A stretch of DNA of 36,989 nt from positions 1-36,989 of the forward strand of contig JALSSF010000179.1 of assembly GCA_026984375.1 (NCBI GenBank), written 5' to 3'. The first letter of the stretch is position 1. Each line of letters opens with the position of its first letter. The stretch comes from Methylothermaceae bacterium (GTDB lineage Bacteria; Pseudomonadota; Gammaproteobacteria; Methylococcales; Methylothermaceae). Below, one piece after another: positions 23,623 to 32,210 of this stretch. Both the position numbers and the translations under genes were made by a program. Below the pieces are notes generated by a model. The model was not told where the DNA came from. It saw only the letters and a list, made by a program, of their open reading frames with translations, and ran no database searches.

Positions 23623-24530
23623 CGCGACGTTTCCTCGGCATTCCACCGCCCCGTCAGGCTGTGGAGGAAAGCGACGAGATCCTGGATTTCCGCTTGCCTC
23701 AGGCGGATCCCCAGTTGCAGCTCCGCCATCAGGGCGACCGCCTTTTCCAGGGTCTTCACCCGACCGTCGTGGAAGTACGGAGCGGTCAGAGCCACGTTGC
23801 GCAGGCTCGGCACCCGGAAGACACCTCGGTCTTCGGGACGGCCGGTGACGGCGAAGCGTCCGGGATCGTCGCCGGGATAGCGGCCGAAGACCCCCAGTTT
23901 CTGGCGCAGGTTGCCGCCCACGTTGACCCCCTGGTGACAGGCGCTGCAGCCGAGACGCTTGAACAAGACGTAACCGCGGCGCTGGCGGGGCGTGAGGGCC
24001 TCGGTGTCACCGCGCAGGAAACGGTCGAAGGGGGCGTCGGGGGTGACGAGGGTGCGTTCGAAGGCCACCAAAGCGGCGATCACCGCCGCCTCGCTCACGC
24101 CGTCGTAAAGCCGGTGGAAGGCCGAGGCGTAGTCCGGATCGGCTGCCAGGCGCGCCAGCACCGTCGGCCAGTTCACCTGCATGTCGCGCTGCAGCGCCAC
24201 CCGGGCCTGATCTTCCAGGGTGTCGAGATCGCCGTACCAGTGCAGGTAATGGTTGTAGCGGGCGTTGAACACCGTGGGGGTGTTGTGGGGATGGGGGCCG
24301 GTGGGGATCGGCGGCAGAGGACGGTCGTCGTCCCCACCCCTGTCGAGGCGGTGACAGTGGGCGCAGCTCAGGCGGCCGCTGCCGCTGAGGCGGGGATCGT
24401 GGAACAGGCGTCGTCCCAGACGGGATGCCGGTGTCGCCGGTGGCTGTGTTTCCGGCAGCGGCAGGATGGGTTCGGCGGCGTGGGCGGTATCGATCAGAAA
24501 CCCGACGAGCAGAAGCAATACGCCTCTCAT
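23619..24530 (-). CDS. dihaem cytochrome c peroxidase/MauG-like protein (copy 2)
   Basis: A 303-residue exported protein with a signal peptide (about 1-18) and haem sites CAHCH (Cys 56, 59) and CSACH (Cys 195, 198). It has HNTPTVFNARY and SLRNVALTAPYFHDGRVKTL, as in the CcP/MauG superfamily. It is about 65 residues shorter than copy 1, mainly in the second domain. The true start is ATG 24530 (MRGVLLLLVG), overlapping the TSUP stop by 4 bases; the track's 658-residue ORF reads through the transporter gene in another frame. It is translationally coupled to the sensor kinase, which suggests a redox product or state relevant to the sensed signal (inference). Confidence 0.9.
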   Translation of the reverse strand: MRGVLLLLVGFLIDTAHAAEPILPLPETQPPATPASRLGRRLFHDPRLSGSGRLSCAHCHRLDRGGDDDRPLPPIPTGPHPHNTPTVFNARYNHYLHWYGDLDTLEDQARVALQRDMQVNWPTVLARLAADPDYASAFHRLYDGVSEAAVIAALVAFERTLVTPDAPFDRFLRGDTEALTPRQRRGYVLFKRLGCSACHQGVNVGGNLRQKLGVFGRYPGDDPGRFAVTGRPEDRGVFRVPSLRNVALTAPYFHDGRVKTLEKAVALMAELQLGIRLRQAEIQDLVAFLHSLTGRWNAEETSR

Positions 24531-25339
24531 GCCGCAACGGCGACCCGTATCGACATCAGAACGGCCAGTGCCAACAGAAACCAGCCGAAGATGGTCTGGA
24601 CCCGGTGTTTGTCGAGCCGGGTGGTCAGGTGGGCGCCGAGGCGGGCGCCGGTGAACACCGCCACGGTGAAAAGCAGGGAGGCGCGCCAGTCCCAGTGGCC
24701 GGCCAGCAGGTGACCGGTGAACCCGGCCGCCGCCGTCAGACCCACCATCAGGGCGCTGGAGCCGATGGCGATCTGAATCGGCACGTTGAGCACCAGCACC
24801 ATCAGCGGTACCAGGAACAGGCCGCCGCCGATGCCGAGCAGGCCGCTGGCGAAGCCGGCGACGGCGCCCAAGGGCAGACCCAACAGTAAATTGACCCGGT
24901 AGCGCTGGTCGCCGTGGCGGCGCTGCCAGCAAAAGCGGGTGGCGAATGCCGGCACACGGGCGCAGGTTTCCAGACGGAAGTCGGCGAGGGTGACGACGGC
25001 CACCACGCCGATGAGAAGGGCGAAGATCAGGGACAGCGTTTGCGGCGGGAATCGCCCGGAGACCAGACCGCCGCCGAAGCTCCCGGTCATCGCCGCCGCC
25101 TCCAGGGTCAGGGCCAGGGGCCAGTCGATCAGGCGGGCCCGGTGATAGACCGGCAGGGCGGCGAGGGCGCCGATCATGATCAGGAACAGGCTGGTGGCGG
25201 CGGCCACGTGGAAGTCGATGCCGAACAGCACCTGCAACGGAGTGTAGACGGCGCCGCCACCCTGACCGAACATGGCGAACAGGGCGGCGGTCACGAACAT
25301 CAGGAACATCAGCAGGGCGACGAAAGGAGTGGGGCTCAT
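24527..25339 (-). CDS. TSUP (TauE/SafE) family membrane transporter
   Basis: A 270-residue protein with about eight membrane helices and the two half-repeats typical of TSUP exporters (FGQGGGAVYTPLQVLFGI in the first, GLLGIGGGLFLVPLMVLVL in the second). Family members export sulfite, sulfonates or similar anions. The start at 25339 (MSPTPFVALL) places the first helix at the N-terminus; the track start 58 codons earlier lies in the intergenic region. It is the first gene of the TSUP, MauG-like, kinase block. The substrate is not predictable. Confidence 0.88.
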   Translation of the reverse strand: MSPTPFVALLMFLMFVTAALFAMFGQGGGAVYTPLQVLFGIDFHVAAATSLFLIMIGALAALPVYHRARLIDWPLALTLEAAAMTGSFGGGLVSGRFPPQTLSLIFALLIGVVAVVTLADFRLETCARVPAFATRFCWQRRHGDQRYRVNLLLGLPLGAVAGFASGLLGIGGGLFLVPLMVLVLNVPIQIAIGSSALMVGLTAAAGFTGHLLAGHWDWRASLLFTVAVFTGARLGAHLTTRLDKHRVQTIFGWFLLALAVLMSIRVAVAA

Positions 25340-25406
25340 CCGGATTCTCGCTGTTTGTCCCAATCTGTCTGGGGGAATGCCGGGGTCGTGGCCACTGCCT
25401 GCCGAT

Positions 25407-25432
25407 TCGCTTTCCGGAAGGCGGGAAAGCGA
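25407..25432. promoter_or_regulatory. perfect 9-bp inverted repeat between the TSUP and sugar-kinase genes
   Basis: TCGCTTTCC, eight bases, then GGAAAGCGA, without mismatch. It lies 68 bases upstream of the TSUP start (minus) and 87 bases upstream of the kinase start (plus) in a divergent intergenic region of 179 bases. It could be an operator for either side or a leader hairpin. No known family consensus was recognised. Confidence 0.5.
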
Positions 25433-25483
25433 TGGATGGCGGGTGTGACGAGCCCCGGTCTTTCCTCCCGGAGCGGCCGCCGC

Positions 25484-25489
25484 TATAGT
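25484..25489 (+). promoter_or_regulatory. candidate -10 (TATAGT) for the sugar-kinase gene
   Basis: TATAGT lies 30 bases upstream of the kinase ATG, with a weak TTTCCT at 17-base spacing as -35. The predicted leader is only about 22 bases and has no clear ribosome site. Confidence 0.35.
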
Positions 25490-25518
25490 GAATCTTTTTT
25501 GACGAAACCGCAACGACC

Positions 25519-26457
25519 ATGCCTATCGCTACGCTGACGCTCAATCCGGCCGTCGATGTGACCCATGAGATCCGTCGTCTGGTTCCGGACCGCAAGGTCC
25601 ATGCCCTGGCGACCCGTTACGATCCCGGCGGCAACGGGATCAACGTCGGCCGGGCGTTGAAGCGCTTGAACATCCCGGCCCGGACTTACTGCGTTCTGGC
25701 CGGAGAGACCGGTCAGTTCCTCGAACGCCTGCTGCATCGCCACCTGGACGATCCGGCCTATGTCCACATTCCCGGCGAGACCCGCATCAACTGCACCTTG
25801 TGGGAACGGGAAACCCGCAGTCAGTACGAGGTCAGCGGTATCGGTCCCCGTCTGGATCGGAGCCACCTTTCCGAGTTGCTGGATGCCTTCACCCGCCATG
25901 TGGCCGACGGCTACGGTGTGGTGACCGGTTCGGTGCCGCCCGGTGTTCCCGATTCGGTCTATGCCGATCTGATCGGAACCATCCGCGCCGCCGGCGGCCG
26001 GCCGGTGCTCGACGCCCATCACGAGCTGCTGCGCCAGGGGGTTCGGGCGGGTCCTTTCCTGGTCAAGCCCAATCGTTACGAAATCGAGCAGCTGGTGGGG
26101 CGAAAGTTGGACGGGATGAAGGATGTGGTGGCGGAAGTCCGCCGCCTGATCCGGCGTTCGGGAAACATCGACTACGTCTGCGTCTCCCTGGGCGAGGAAG
26201 GGGCGATCCTGAGCAGCGCTTCGAGGACCTGGCGCGCCTTGCCGCCCCGTGTCGAGGTGCGTTCCACCGTGGGGGCCGGCGATACGCTGGTGGCGGGACT
26301 GGTGGCCGGGTTCGCCCGGGGATTGGATGAACCCGAGATCCTGAGACTGGCGGTGGCCTGCAGTGCCGGGACGGTGGCACAGCCGGGCACGGAGTTGTTC
26401 GATCCGGGTGCTTTGTCCGAATTGATGGCCCGGGTGACGATCGAAATCCTGAACTGA
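25519..26457 (+). CDS. pfkB: PfkB-family hexose-phosphate kinase (1-phosphofructokinase type)
   Basis: A 312-residue ribokinase/PfkB family enzyme. The N-terminal LTLNPAVDVT and GGNGINVGRAL are diagnostic of the FruK/LacC/PfkB subgroup that phosphorylates sugar phosphates. The C-terminal STVGAGDTLVAGLVAGFA carries the catalytic Asp and anion hole. Likely substrates are fructose 6-phosphate or fructose 1-phosphate; no phosphotransferase genes are near, which favours the PfkB (fructose 6-phosphate) role. The ribosome site before the ATG is weak. The MarC gene follows after 33 bases. Confidence 0.87.
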   Translation: MPIATLTLNPAVDVTHEIRRLVPDRKVHALATRYDPGGNGINVGRALKRLNIPARTYCVLAGETGQFLERLLHRHLDDPAYVHIPGETRINCTLWERETRSQYEVSGIGPRLDRSHLSELLDAFTRHVADGYGVVTGSVPPGVPDSVYADLIGTIRAAGGRPVLDAHHELLRQGVRAGPFLVKPNRYEIEQLVGRKLDGMKDVVAEVRRLIRRSGNIDYVCVSLGEEGAILSSASRTWRALPPRVEVRSTVGAGDTLVAGLVAGFARGLDEPEILRLAVACSAGTVAQPGTELFDPGALSELMARVTIEILN

Positions 26458-26490
26458 GTTCCGGAAAAATAAATAAGGAGGAGGGGTGCC

Positions 26491-27129
26491 ATGTTGTTTT
26501 TGTTCAAAGCCTTCGTCAGTTTGCTGATCGTGGTCAATCCGATCGACAGTCTGACCTATTACTTCGCCCTCACCGCCGACCGTCCTCTCGATGAGCGCCA
26601 GGCCATCGCCCGGGTGGCGACGTTGGCGGCGACGGCTTTTCTGCTGGCGGCCATTTGGCTGGGGGAACTGGTCCTGGAAATTTTCGGCATCGGCATCGGG
26701 GCGTTCGAAGTGGGCGGCGGTTTGATCTTGCTGTTGATGGCCATTTCGATGCTGCAGGCCCGCCCTAGTGCCATGGCGCGGACCCGGGCCGAGGAAGAGG
26801 AGGCGGCTGAGCTGGAAAATATCGCCGTGGTACCTTTGGCCATGCCCCTGATCGTGGGGCCGGGTGTGATCAGCATGGCCATCCTGTTGGCGGACGAGGC
26901 CGGCGGTTTCCTGGGGCGGGTCGCGTTGTCCGTCATCGCAGTGCTGGTGATGGGAATCCTCTGGTGGTTGCTGAAAAAGGCCGAACCGGTCGCCGATTTC
27001 CTCGGCGTCACCGGTGCCAACATTCTGCTGCGGGTCGCCGGTTTGATTCTGGCCGGGATCGCGGTGCAGATCATCGCCAATGGCCTGGTCACCCTGTTTC
27101 CGGGACTGGGGCCGGTTCAGTTGGATTGA
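26491..27129 (+). CDS. MarC family integral membrane protein
   Basis: A 212-residue protein with six hydrophobic segments. It has the MarC (UPF0056) features VVNPIDSLTYYFALT near the N-terminus and VPLAMPLIVGPGVIS in the second half; the repeated N-P and G-P motifs are typical. The function of the family is unsettled; the old link to antibiotic resistance was not upheld. An AAGGAGGAGG ribosome site lies upstream. A short acidic linker (RAEEEEAAELEN) joins the halves. The 3' end overlaps the convergent MFS gene by 13 bases. Confidence 0.9.
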   Translation: MLFLFKAFVSLLIVVNPIDSLTYYFALTADRPLDERQAIARVATLAATAFLLAAIWLGELVLEIFGIGIGAFEVGGGLILLLMAISMLQARPSAMARTRAEEEEAAELENIAVVPLAMPLIVGPGVISMAILLADEAGGFLGRVALSVIAVLVMGILWWLLKKAEPVADFLGVTGANILLRVAGLILAGIAVQIIANGLVTLFPGLGPVQLD

Positions 27130-28274
27130 GGCCGCCGGGCCAACACCGCCAAAACGGCCGCCGAGACGGCCGTGATGGTAGCGGCGCACAGGAAGGCCGC
27201 GGCGTGTCCCCGCCATTGCCACAGAGCGCCGAACAGCAACCCGCCGGGCAGCGCCGCCAGGCCTATCGTCATGTGGTACAGGCCGAAGGCGGTGGCCCGA
27301 AGGCGGGGAGGGGCGTCATCGCCGATCAGCGCCCGTTCCGGACCCTCGGTCAGCGCCAGGCTGGCGGCATAGCCGAGAAACAGTCCCCAGGTCAGCCACG
27401 GGGCGTCACCGGCGGTCGCCAGGGCGATCAACAGGGCCGTGCGGGCGCCCCAGCCGAAAAGCAGGACCGGCAGCCGGCCGGTGCGGTCCGACAGCTCACC
27501 CCCCAGCAGCGCGATCGGGGTCTTGACCGCACTGGCGCCGGCCCACAGCAGGGGTGCCCAGGCGGTCGCCAACCCCCTTTCGCTGGCCCAGAGGATCACG
27601 AACGTTTCCGGAGCGGCGGCCAGTGACAGGCCGCCGGCCGCCAGGATCAGCCCCTTCAGGCGGGCGTCCAGGCTCCGCCAGCGGAGCGGGGGTGGCGGCG
27701 TGACCGGCGGCCGCGCCGGTTCGCGGACCCCCAGGGCCAACAGCAGCAGGACGCAGACGCCCGGGATCGCCGACCATAGGAAAACCTGCCGCATCGGCAG
27801 GTGGTGTTGCAGCAGGGCGAAGGCCAGCAGCGGTCCCAGGACGGCGCCGGCATTGTCCAAAGCACGGTGAAGGCCGAAGGCCCGTCCCCTGAGTTCGGGT
27901 GGGGTGGTATGAGCGATCAGGGCGTCGCGGGGGGCGGTGCGGATGCCCTTGCCCACCCGGTCGAGAAAGCGCAGTGCCAACACCCAGACCCAGGTTCCGG
28001 CCAGTCCGATCAACGGCCGGCAGAAGTTGGACAGGGTGTAGCCCGCCAGCACCAGGGGTTTGTGGCGCCAGCCCCGGTCGGCCAGTCTGCCGGAGACGAT
28101 CTTCAGAAAGCTGGCGCTGGCCTCGGCGACCCCTTCCACCAGCCCGAGGGCGGCGGGTCCCGCTCCCAGCACCCCCGTCAGGAACAGGGGCAACAGCGGG
28201 GTGATCATCTCGCTGGCGGCGTCGTTGAGGAACGATACCAGGCTGAGGACGATGACGGTGCGCGGCAGTCCCAT
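27117..28274 (-). CDS. MFS transporter
   Basis: A 385-residue protein with about twelve membrane helices and Major Facilitator features: the loop 2-3 motif as GRLADRGWRHKPLVL and the RFLDRVGKGIRTAPRDALIA segment seen in a subgroup of bacterial drug or metabolite exporters. The start FLNDAASEMITPLLPLFL is characteristic of that subgroup. The substrate is unknown. It starts 6 bases after the stop of the glycosyltransferase gene and is probably in one transcript with it. Confidence 0.9.
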   Translation of the reverse strand: MGLPRTVIVLSLVSFLNDAASEMITPLLPLFLTGVLGAGPAALGLVEGVAEASASFLKIVSGRLADRGWRHKPLVLAGYTLSNFCRPLIGLAGTWVWVLALRFLDRVGKGIRTAPRDALIAHTTPPELRGRAFGLHRALDNAGAVLGPLLAFALLQHHLPMRQVFLWSAIPGVCVLLLLALGVREPARPPVTPPPPLRWRSLDARLKGLILAAGGLSLAAAPETFVILWASERGLATAWAPLLWAGASAVKTPIALLGGELSDRTGRLPVLLFGWGARTALLIALATAGDAPWLTWGLFLGYAASLALTEGPERALIGDDAPPRLRATAFGLYHMTIGLAALPGGLLFGALWQWRGHAAAFLCAATITAVSAAVLAVLARRPQSN

Positions 28275-28280
28275 GGCGGA

Positions 28281-29546
28281 TCAACATCTGCCCGCTTCAC
28301 AGCATTGGGACACCAGGGGACAGAGGCGTTTGCGCAGTACGGTGAAGGAAAAGTGGCGCCGGGCCAGGCGGTAGTTGGTCTCCACCATCGCCCTGGCCTT
28401 TTCCGGATGGTCCAGCAGTTCCCGGACCGCCCTCACGATGCCGTTGTCGATGAAGTCGTCGAAGGCGATCACCTGGAAGCCCTTGGGCTGAATGTCGGTT
28501 TTGAAGGTCTCGTAGCGGCTCATCAGCAAGGGTTTGCGATAGTAGATCGCTTCCAGGAAGGCGTTGCCGAATCCTTCCAGCGTGGAAGGGTAGGTCACCA
28601 GGTCGGCCTGATGATAGGCGTCGGCGAGGGAGAAGATCGGGCGGCCGTCGGCCGTGGTGCCGCGGCGGTGGTTGAAACGCTCGGCGGCGAACAGGACACG
28701 TACCCCCAGGAGCTCGGCGTATTCCGCCAGATAGCGGCGGTAGGCGTCGCCCTCGTCGCCGCTGGAATGGGTGATCAGCAGGCAGCAGGGGCGCTCCAGT
28801 TTGCGGGCCAGTTCGATGGCGCGTTCGATGCGCTTGCGTGGCACGATGCGGGTCGGCTGCAGCAGGAGGACCTCGTCCCCGCCGATGCCCAGTTCCGGCC
28901 GCAGGGTGGCGGTGATCTCGTCGGGCTGGGGCGGCGGGGTCTCGAAGGGCATCACGTTGGGAATCAGCGCCGAACGCATTCCGGTGCGCAGGGCGACCTG
29001 TTCGGCAGCGTAGGAGTTGATGACCACGTGCTGGAGGAAGGACATGGCTGGGGGAAAGGCTGCCTTGAGATAATCCTCGGCGGCATGGAGGGCGTAGCGG
29101 GGCCGCTCCCAGTAGAAATCGTGATGGTGGGCGATGGTGGGAATGCGGGTCTCGGTGATGTACTCGGTCAGGGCCAGGCCCAGGGGGACGTTCATGGGCA
29201 GGGACAGGGCGTTTTCGACGATCAGCAGATCGATCCCGAAGCGTTCCACGAAGCAGCGCACGTGCTGTTTGAGACGGCGGCGCAGGGCGGCGACGGTTTC
29301 CGAGGTCACCGGGGTGCGGTAGATGTCGTCGAACAGATCCTGATTGATGCGCGCGATCAGGGGGTGTTTGAAATGGGCCTCGGGCACCGCATAGCTGAGC
29401 TGGGCCGGCCGGTCCAGCTCCCCGGCGAAATAGAAGCATCGATGCCCCGCCTCTTCGAGAACCTGGGACCACTTGGCCGATTCCAGCGAGACGCCGTCGG
29501 TACCGGCCAGGCGGGTGGAGATGAAACCGATGTGCAGCTTGGCCAT
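28281..29546 (-). CDS. glycosyltransferase, GT-B fold (GT4-like)
   Basis: A 421-residue protein with two Rossmann-like halves. The N-terminal part starts LHIGFISTRLAGTDGVSLES (acceptor-domain glycine loop). The C-terminal half has LLQPTRIVPRKRIERAIELA and the donor-site block YPSTLEGFGNAFLEAIYYRKP with the E-x7-E pattern, as in GT4 retaining enzymes. Members transfer sugars from nucleotide donors to lipids, polysaccharides or small molecules. The C-terminus is Cys-rich (LVSQCCEAGRC), which is unusual. No polysaccharide cluster surrounds it. The acceptor is unknown. Confidence 0.87.
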   Translation of the reverse strand: MAKLHIGFISTRLAGTDGVSLESAKWSQVLEEAGHRCFYFAGELDRPAQLSYAVPEAHFKHPLIARINQDLFDDIYRTPVTSETVAALRRRLKQHVRCFVERFGIDLLIVENALSLPMNVPLGLALTEYITETRIPTIAHHHDFYWERPRYALHAAEDYLKAAFPPAMSFLQHVVINSYAAEQVALRTGMRSALIPNVMPFETPPPQPDEITATLRPELGIGGDEVLLLQPTRIVPRKRIERAIELARKLERPCCLLITHSSGDEGDAYRRYLAEYAELLGVRVLFAAERFNHRRGTTADGRPIFSLADAYHQADLVTYPSTLEGFGNAFLEAIYYRKPLLMSRYETFKTDIQPKGFQVIAFDDFIDNGIVRAVRELLDHPEKARAMVETNYRLARRHFSFTVLRKRLCPLVSQCCEAGRC

Positions 29547-29651
29547 GGATCCGTCCCGGAATTTTTCTCCATTTTAGCCCAGGCGGGCGGTGGATTTTGA
29601 AGTGGGAAAAATCCCAAGGCGGTTTGGATGTCAGCCGCGGTGCGATCGCGC

Positions 29652-29657
29652 TATCAT
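29652..29657 (+). promoter_or_regulatory. candidate -10 (TATCAT) for the aldo/keto reductase gene
   Basis: GCTATCATAACCG, 65 bases upstream of the ATG. A closely similar string, GCTATCATAAACG, precedes the RND operon. No strong -35 is seen at 16-18 bases. Confidence 0.35.
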
Positions 29658-29721
29658 AACCGAACCCCGAACTTGGGTACTTGGATGGGATTTGACTTCA
29701 CCGAATTGTGGTGACGGAACG

Positions 29722-30762
29722 ATGCAATACCGCAAGCTGGGCACCTCCGATCTCGAGGTCAGCGTCATCTGCCTGGGCACCATGACCTGGGGGGAGCAGA
29801 ACAGCGAGGCCGAAGCGTTCGAGCAGCTGGACTATGCGGTGGCCCAGGGGGTCAACTTCATCGACACCGCCGAACTCTATCCCATCCCCCCCTCGGAGCG
29901 CACCTACGGCCGCACCGAGACCATCATCGGCAACTGGCTGAAAAAACGGGGGCGGCGCGACGATCTGGTGCTGGCCACCAAGGTGGCGGGCAACACCAGG
30001 GGCTGGGTGCGTTACATCCGCGGCGGTCCCCGTCTCGATCGCCGGCAGATCCATCAGGCCATCGACGCCAGTCTGAAACGGCTTCAGACCGATTATGTGG
30101 ACCTCTACCAGGTCCACTGGCCCGCCCGTACCGTCAACAAGTTCGGCGAACGGGGCCTTTGCCGGATCGAGGCGGAGACGGTGGAATCCATCGGCGAAAC
30201 CCTGGAAGCCCTCGACCAGTTGGTCCGTGCGGGCAAGGTCCGCTACATCGGGATTTCCAACGAGACCCCCTGGGGTCTGATGCAGTACCTGGTGCTGGCG
30301 GAAAAATATGGCTGGGCCCGGGTCCAGTCGATCCAGAATCCCTACAATCTGCTCAACCGTCTGTTCGAGGTGGGGCTCGCGGAAATGTCCCTGCGCGAAC
30401 GGGTGGGGCTGTTGGCCTATTCCCCCCTGGGATTCGGGGTGTTGAGCGGCAAGTACCTGGACGGGAGCGCCGCCCCCGGTGCCCGGCTCAATCGGTTTTC
30501 CGAATACCGCCGCTATTCGGGAGAGAACGCGGTCCGGGCGACCCAGGAATACGTCGCTCTGGCCCGGCGCCACGGCCTGAGCCCGGCCCAGATGGCGCTG
30601 GCCTTCGTCAACTCCCGTCCGTTCGTGACCGCCAACATCATCGGCGCCACCACCCTGGCGCAACTGCGGGAGAACATCGCCAGCGTCGACCTGGTCCTGC
30701 CGGAGGAGGTCGTGGCCGGCATCGAGGCCATTCACGACCGTATTCCCGATCCCGCCCCCTGA
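29722..30762 (+). CDS. tas: Tas-like NADP(H)-dependent aldo/keto reductase
   Basis: A 346-residue aldo/keto reductase, the same length as E. coli Tas. It begins MQYRKLGTSDLEVSVICLGT. The catalytic tetrad is visible: Asp and Tyr in FIDTAELYPIP, Lys in LATKVAG and His in LYQVHWPAR. The Tas-type insertion PIPPSERTYGRTETIIGNWL is also present. The C-terminal NADP site includes NIIGATTLAQLRENI. The family reduces aldehydes and ketones; the substrate of Tas is not firmly known. ATG 29722 was chosen over the track start 44 codons upstream, which lies in the promoter region. It is a single-gene unit. Confidence 0.94.
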   Translation: MQYRKLGTSDLEVSVICLGTMTWGEQNSEAEAFEQLDYAVAQGVNFIDTAELYPIPPSERTYGRTETIIGNWLKKRGRRDDLVLATKVAGNTRGWVRYIRGGPRLDRRQIHQAIDASLKRLQTDYVDLYQVHWPARTVNKFGERGLCRIEAETVESIGETLEALDQLVRAGKVRYIGISNETPWGLMQYLVLAEKYGWARVQSIQNPYNLLNRLFEVGLAEMSLRERVGLLAYSPLGFGVLSGKYLDGSAAPGARLNRFSEYRRYSGENAVRATQEYVALARRHGLSPAQMALAFVNSRPFVTANIIGATTLAQLRENIASVDLVLPEEVVAGIEAIHDRIPDPAP

Positions 30763-30885
30763 AACCGGCTTGTCGGCGATTACCGGGAGAGTCTGTCGGC
30801 CGCCAGGGGGGTGGAGCCGGGCCTGAATTGACGGCCGAATTTCGGTCCGGCAGCCCCTTCGACTTTCAGGCAGTCCGGGCGTTTC

Positions 30886-30894
30886 TGCTATCAT
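30886..30894 (+). promoter_or_regulatory. extended -10 promoter (TGCTATCAT) for the RND operon
   Basis: TGC followed by TATCAT, 75 bases upstream of the fusion-protein ATG, with no strong -35, as tolerated by extended -10 promoters. The leader contains a 7-bp stem-loop (CTTCGCC/GGCGAAG, 30914-30933). The rest of the 206-base gap after the tas gene shows no other clear signal. Confidence 0.45.
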
Positions 30895-30968
30895 AAACGG
30901 CTTTGCAGGTCGCCTTCGCCGTTGGTGGCGAAGCGCATGCCGTCGATCCACGCTGTTTCCGTGATTCC

Positions 30969-32210
30969 ATGACCATTGACCGCCGCTATTGGCCCTGGGG
31001 GATCCTGTTGCTCGGGGTGACGGTGTTCGTCGTCCTGGTGGCCACCCGTCCCCGGCAGCCGGCCCCGGCCGTTCGGCCCCGGGTATGGCAGGTGGAGGCG
31101 ATCGCGGTGCAGCCCCGCCGTCTCCATCCGGTGCTGACCCTCTACGGCCGGGTCGAGGCCCCCGCCCTGATGCGGGCCACCGCACCGGCGGCCAGTCAGG
31201 TGACCGAGGTGCGGGTTCGGGAAGGCGAAACGGTGAGGCCTGGGCAGTTGCTGGTCGCCCTGGATCCGAGGGATTTCCGTCCCGGCGTCCGGCAGGCCAG
31301 GGCGGCGGTGACGGAACTGGAGGCCCGCCTGGAACTGGAGCGGCAACGTTCTCGCAGCGACGTCCAGGCGTTGGTTCACGAACGCCGTCTGCTGACGTTG
31401 TTGCAGAATCAGGTGGCCCGCATGGAGAAGCTGCGACGCCGCGGGTTGGCGGCCGCGGCGGCCCTGGATCAGGCGCGCATGGAGGCGGAACGCCAGGCGA
31501 TGGCCGTCATCGCCAGGCGACTGGCGGTCGATCAGCATCCGGCCCGCCTGCGCCAGCTGGAGGCCCAGTTGGAAAAAGCCAGGGCCCGCCTGCACCAGGC
31601 CGAGGTCGCCCTGCAGCGCAGCCGGGTGACGGCACCGTTCGCCGGGGTGGTGGCCGAGGTCGCCGTGGCCGAGGGAGATATGGTGGGGGCGAGCCAGCCC
31701 CTGGTGAGCCTTTTTTCCTGGCGGGACCTGGAGGTACGGGCCAAGATCCCCGCCCCTTTTCACCGGGAAATCCGCCGCGCCGTGGAACGGGGGTATCGGC
31801 TCCGGGCGGAAGGAAAAAGCCTGGGCCTGGGGATTCGGCTGCGTCTGGAGCGCCTGGCCGGCCGGGCGGAGGCGGGGGGGATCGACGCCTTCTTCCGGGT
31901 CACCGAAGGGGCCCGGCGGCTGCGCCTGGAACTGCCGGTCACGGTGCGGCTGCAGCGGCCGGCGCGTGACCACGCGGTCGCGGTGCCCTATACGGCGCTG
32001 TACGGTTCCCGGCGGATCTACCGCATCGTCGACGGCCGGCTGCAATCGCTGACGGTGGAGCCGTTGGGGGATTATCCTCACGACGGCCGGAGCTGGCTGC
32101 TGGTCCACAGTCCGGAACTGCGCCCGGGGGACCGGATTCTGATCACTCATCTGCCCAACGCCGCCGACGGTCTGGCGGTGAAGGCTCGGCTGGTGGAGGC
32201 GGTTTCTTGA
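30969..32210 (+). CDS. RND efflux membrane fusion protein
   Basis: A 413-residue periplasmic adaptor. An N-terminal membrane anchor (YWPWGILLLGVTVFVVLVA) is followed by a barrel-sandwich half (VREGETVRPGQLLVALDP), a coiled-coil hairpin rich in Arg, Glu and Leu (about 115-230), the second sandwich half (VTAPFAGVVAEVAVAEGDMV) and a beta-barrel domain. It joins the inner-membrane permease encoded next to an outer-membrane duct. The ATG at 30969 was preferred over the track's TTG at 30903, which lies in the leader. Its stop overlaps the TTG start of the permease. Confidence 0.92.
   Translation: MTIDRRYWPWGILLLGVTVFVVLVATRPRQPAPAVRPRVWQVEAIAVQPRRLHPVLTLYGRVEAPALMRATAPAASQVTEVRVREGETVRPGQLLVALDPRDFRPGVRQARAAVTELEARLELERQRSRSDVQALVHERRLLTLLQNQVARMEKLRRRGLAAAAALDQARMEAERQAMAVIARRLAVDQHPARLRQLEAQLEKARARLHQAEVALQRSRVTAPFAGVVAEVAVAEGDMVGASQPLVSLFSWRDLEVRAKIPAPFHREIRRAVERGYRLRAEGKSLGLGIRLRLERLAGRAEAGGIDAFFRVTEGARRLRLELPVTVRLQRPARDHAVAVPYTALYGSRRIYRIVDGRLQSLTVEPLGDYPHDGRSWLLVHSPELRPGDRILITHLPNAADGLAVKARLVEAVS

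Noticed and set aside
23619-25595. Single 658-aa minus-strand ORF
   Set aside because: Only its last 303 codons are a gene (MauG-like); the upstream part is another frame of the TSUP transporter gene.
25483-27222. 579-aa minus-strand ORF
   Set aside because: Shadow of the sugar kinase and MarC genes.
27801-29600. 599-aa plus-strand ORF
   Set aside because: Shadow of the MFS and glycosyltransferase genes.
29698-31185. 495-aa minus-strand ORF
   Set aside because: Shadow of the Tas-like reductase, crossing a promoter region.
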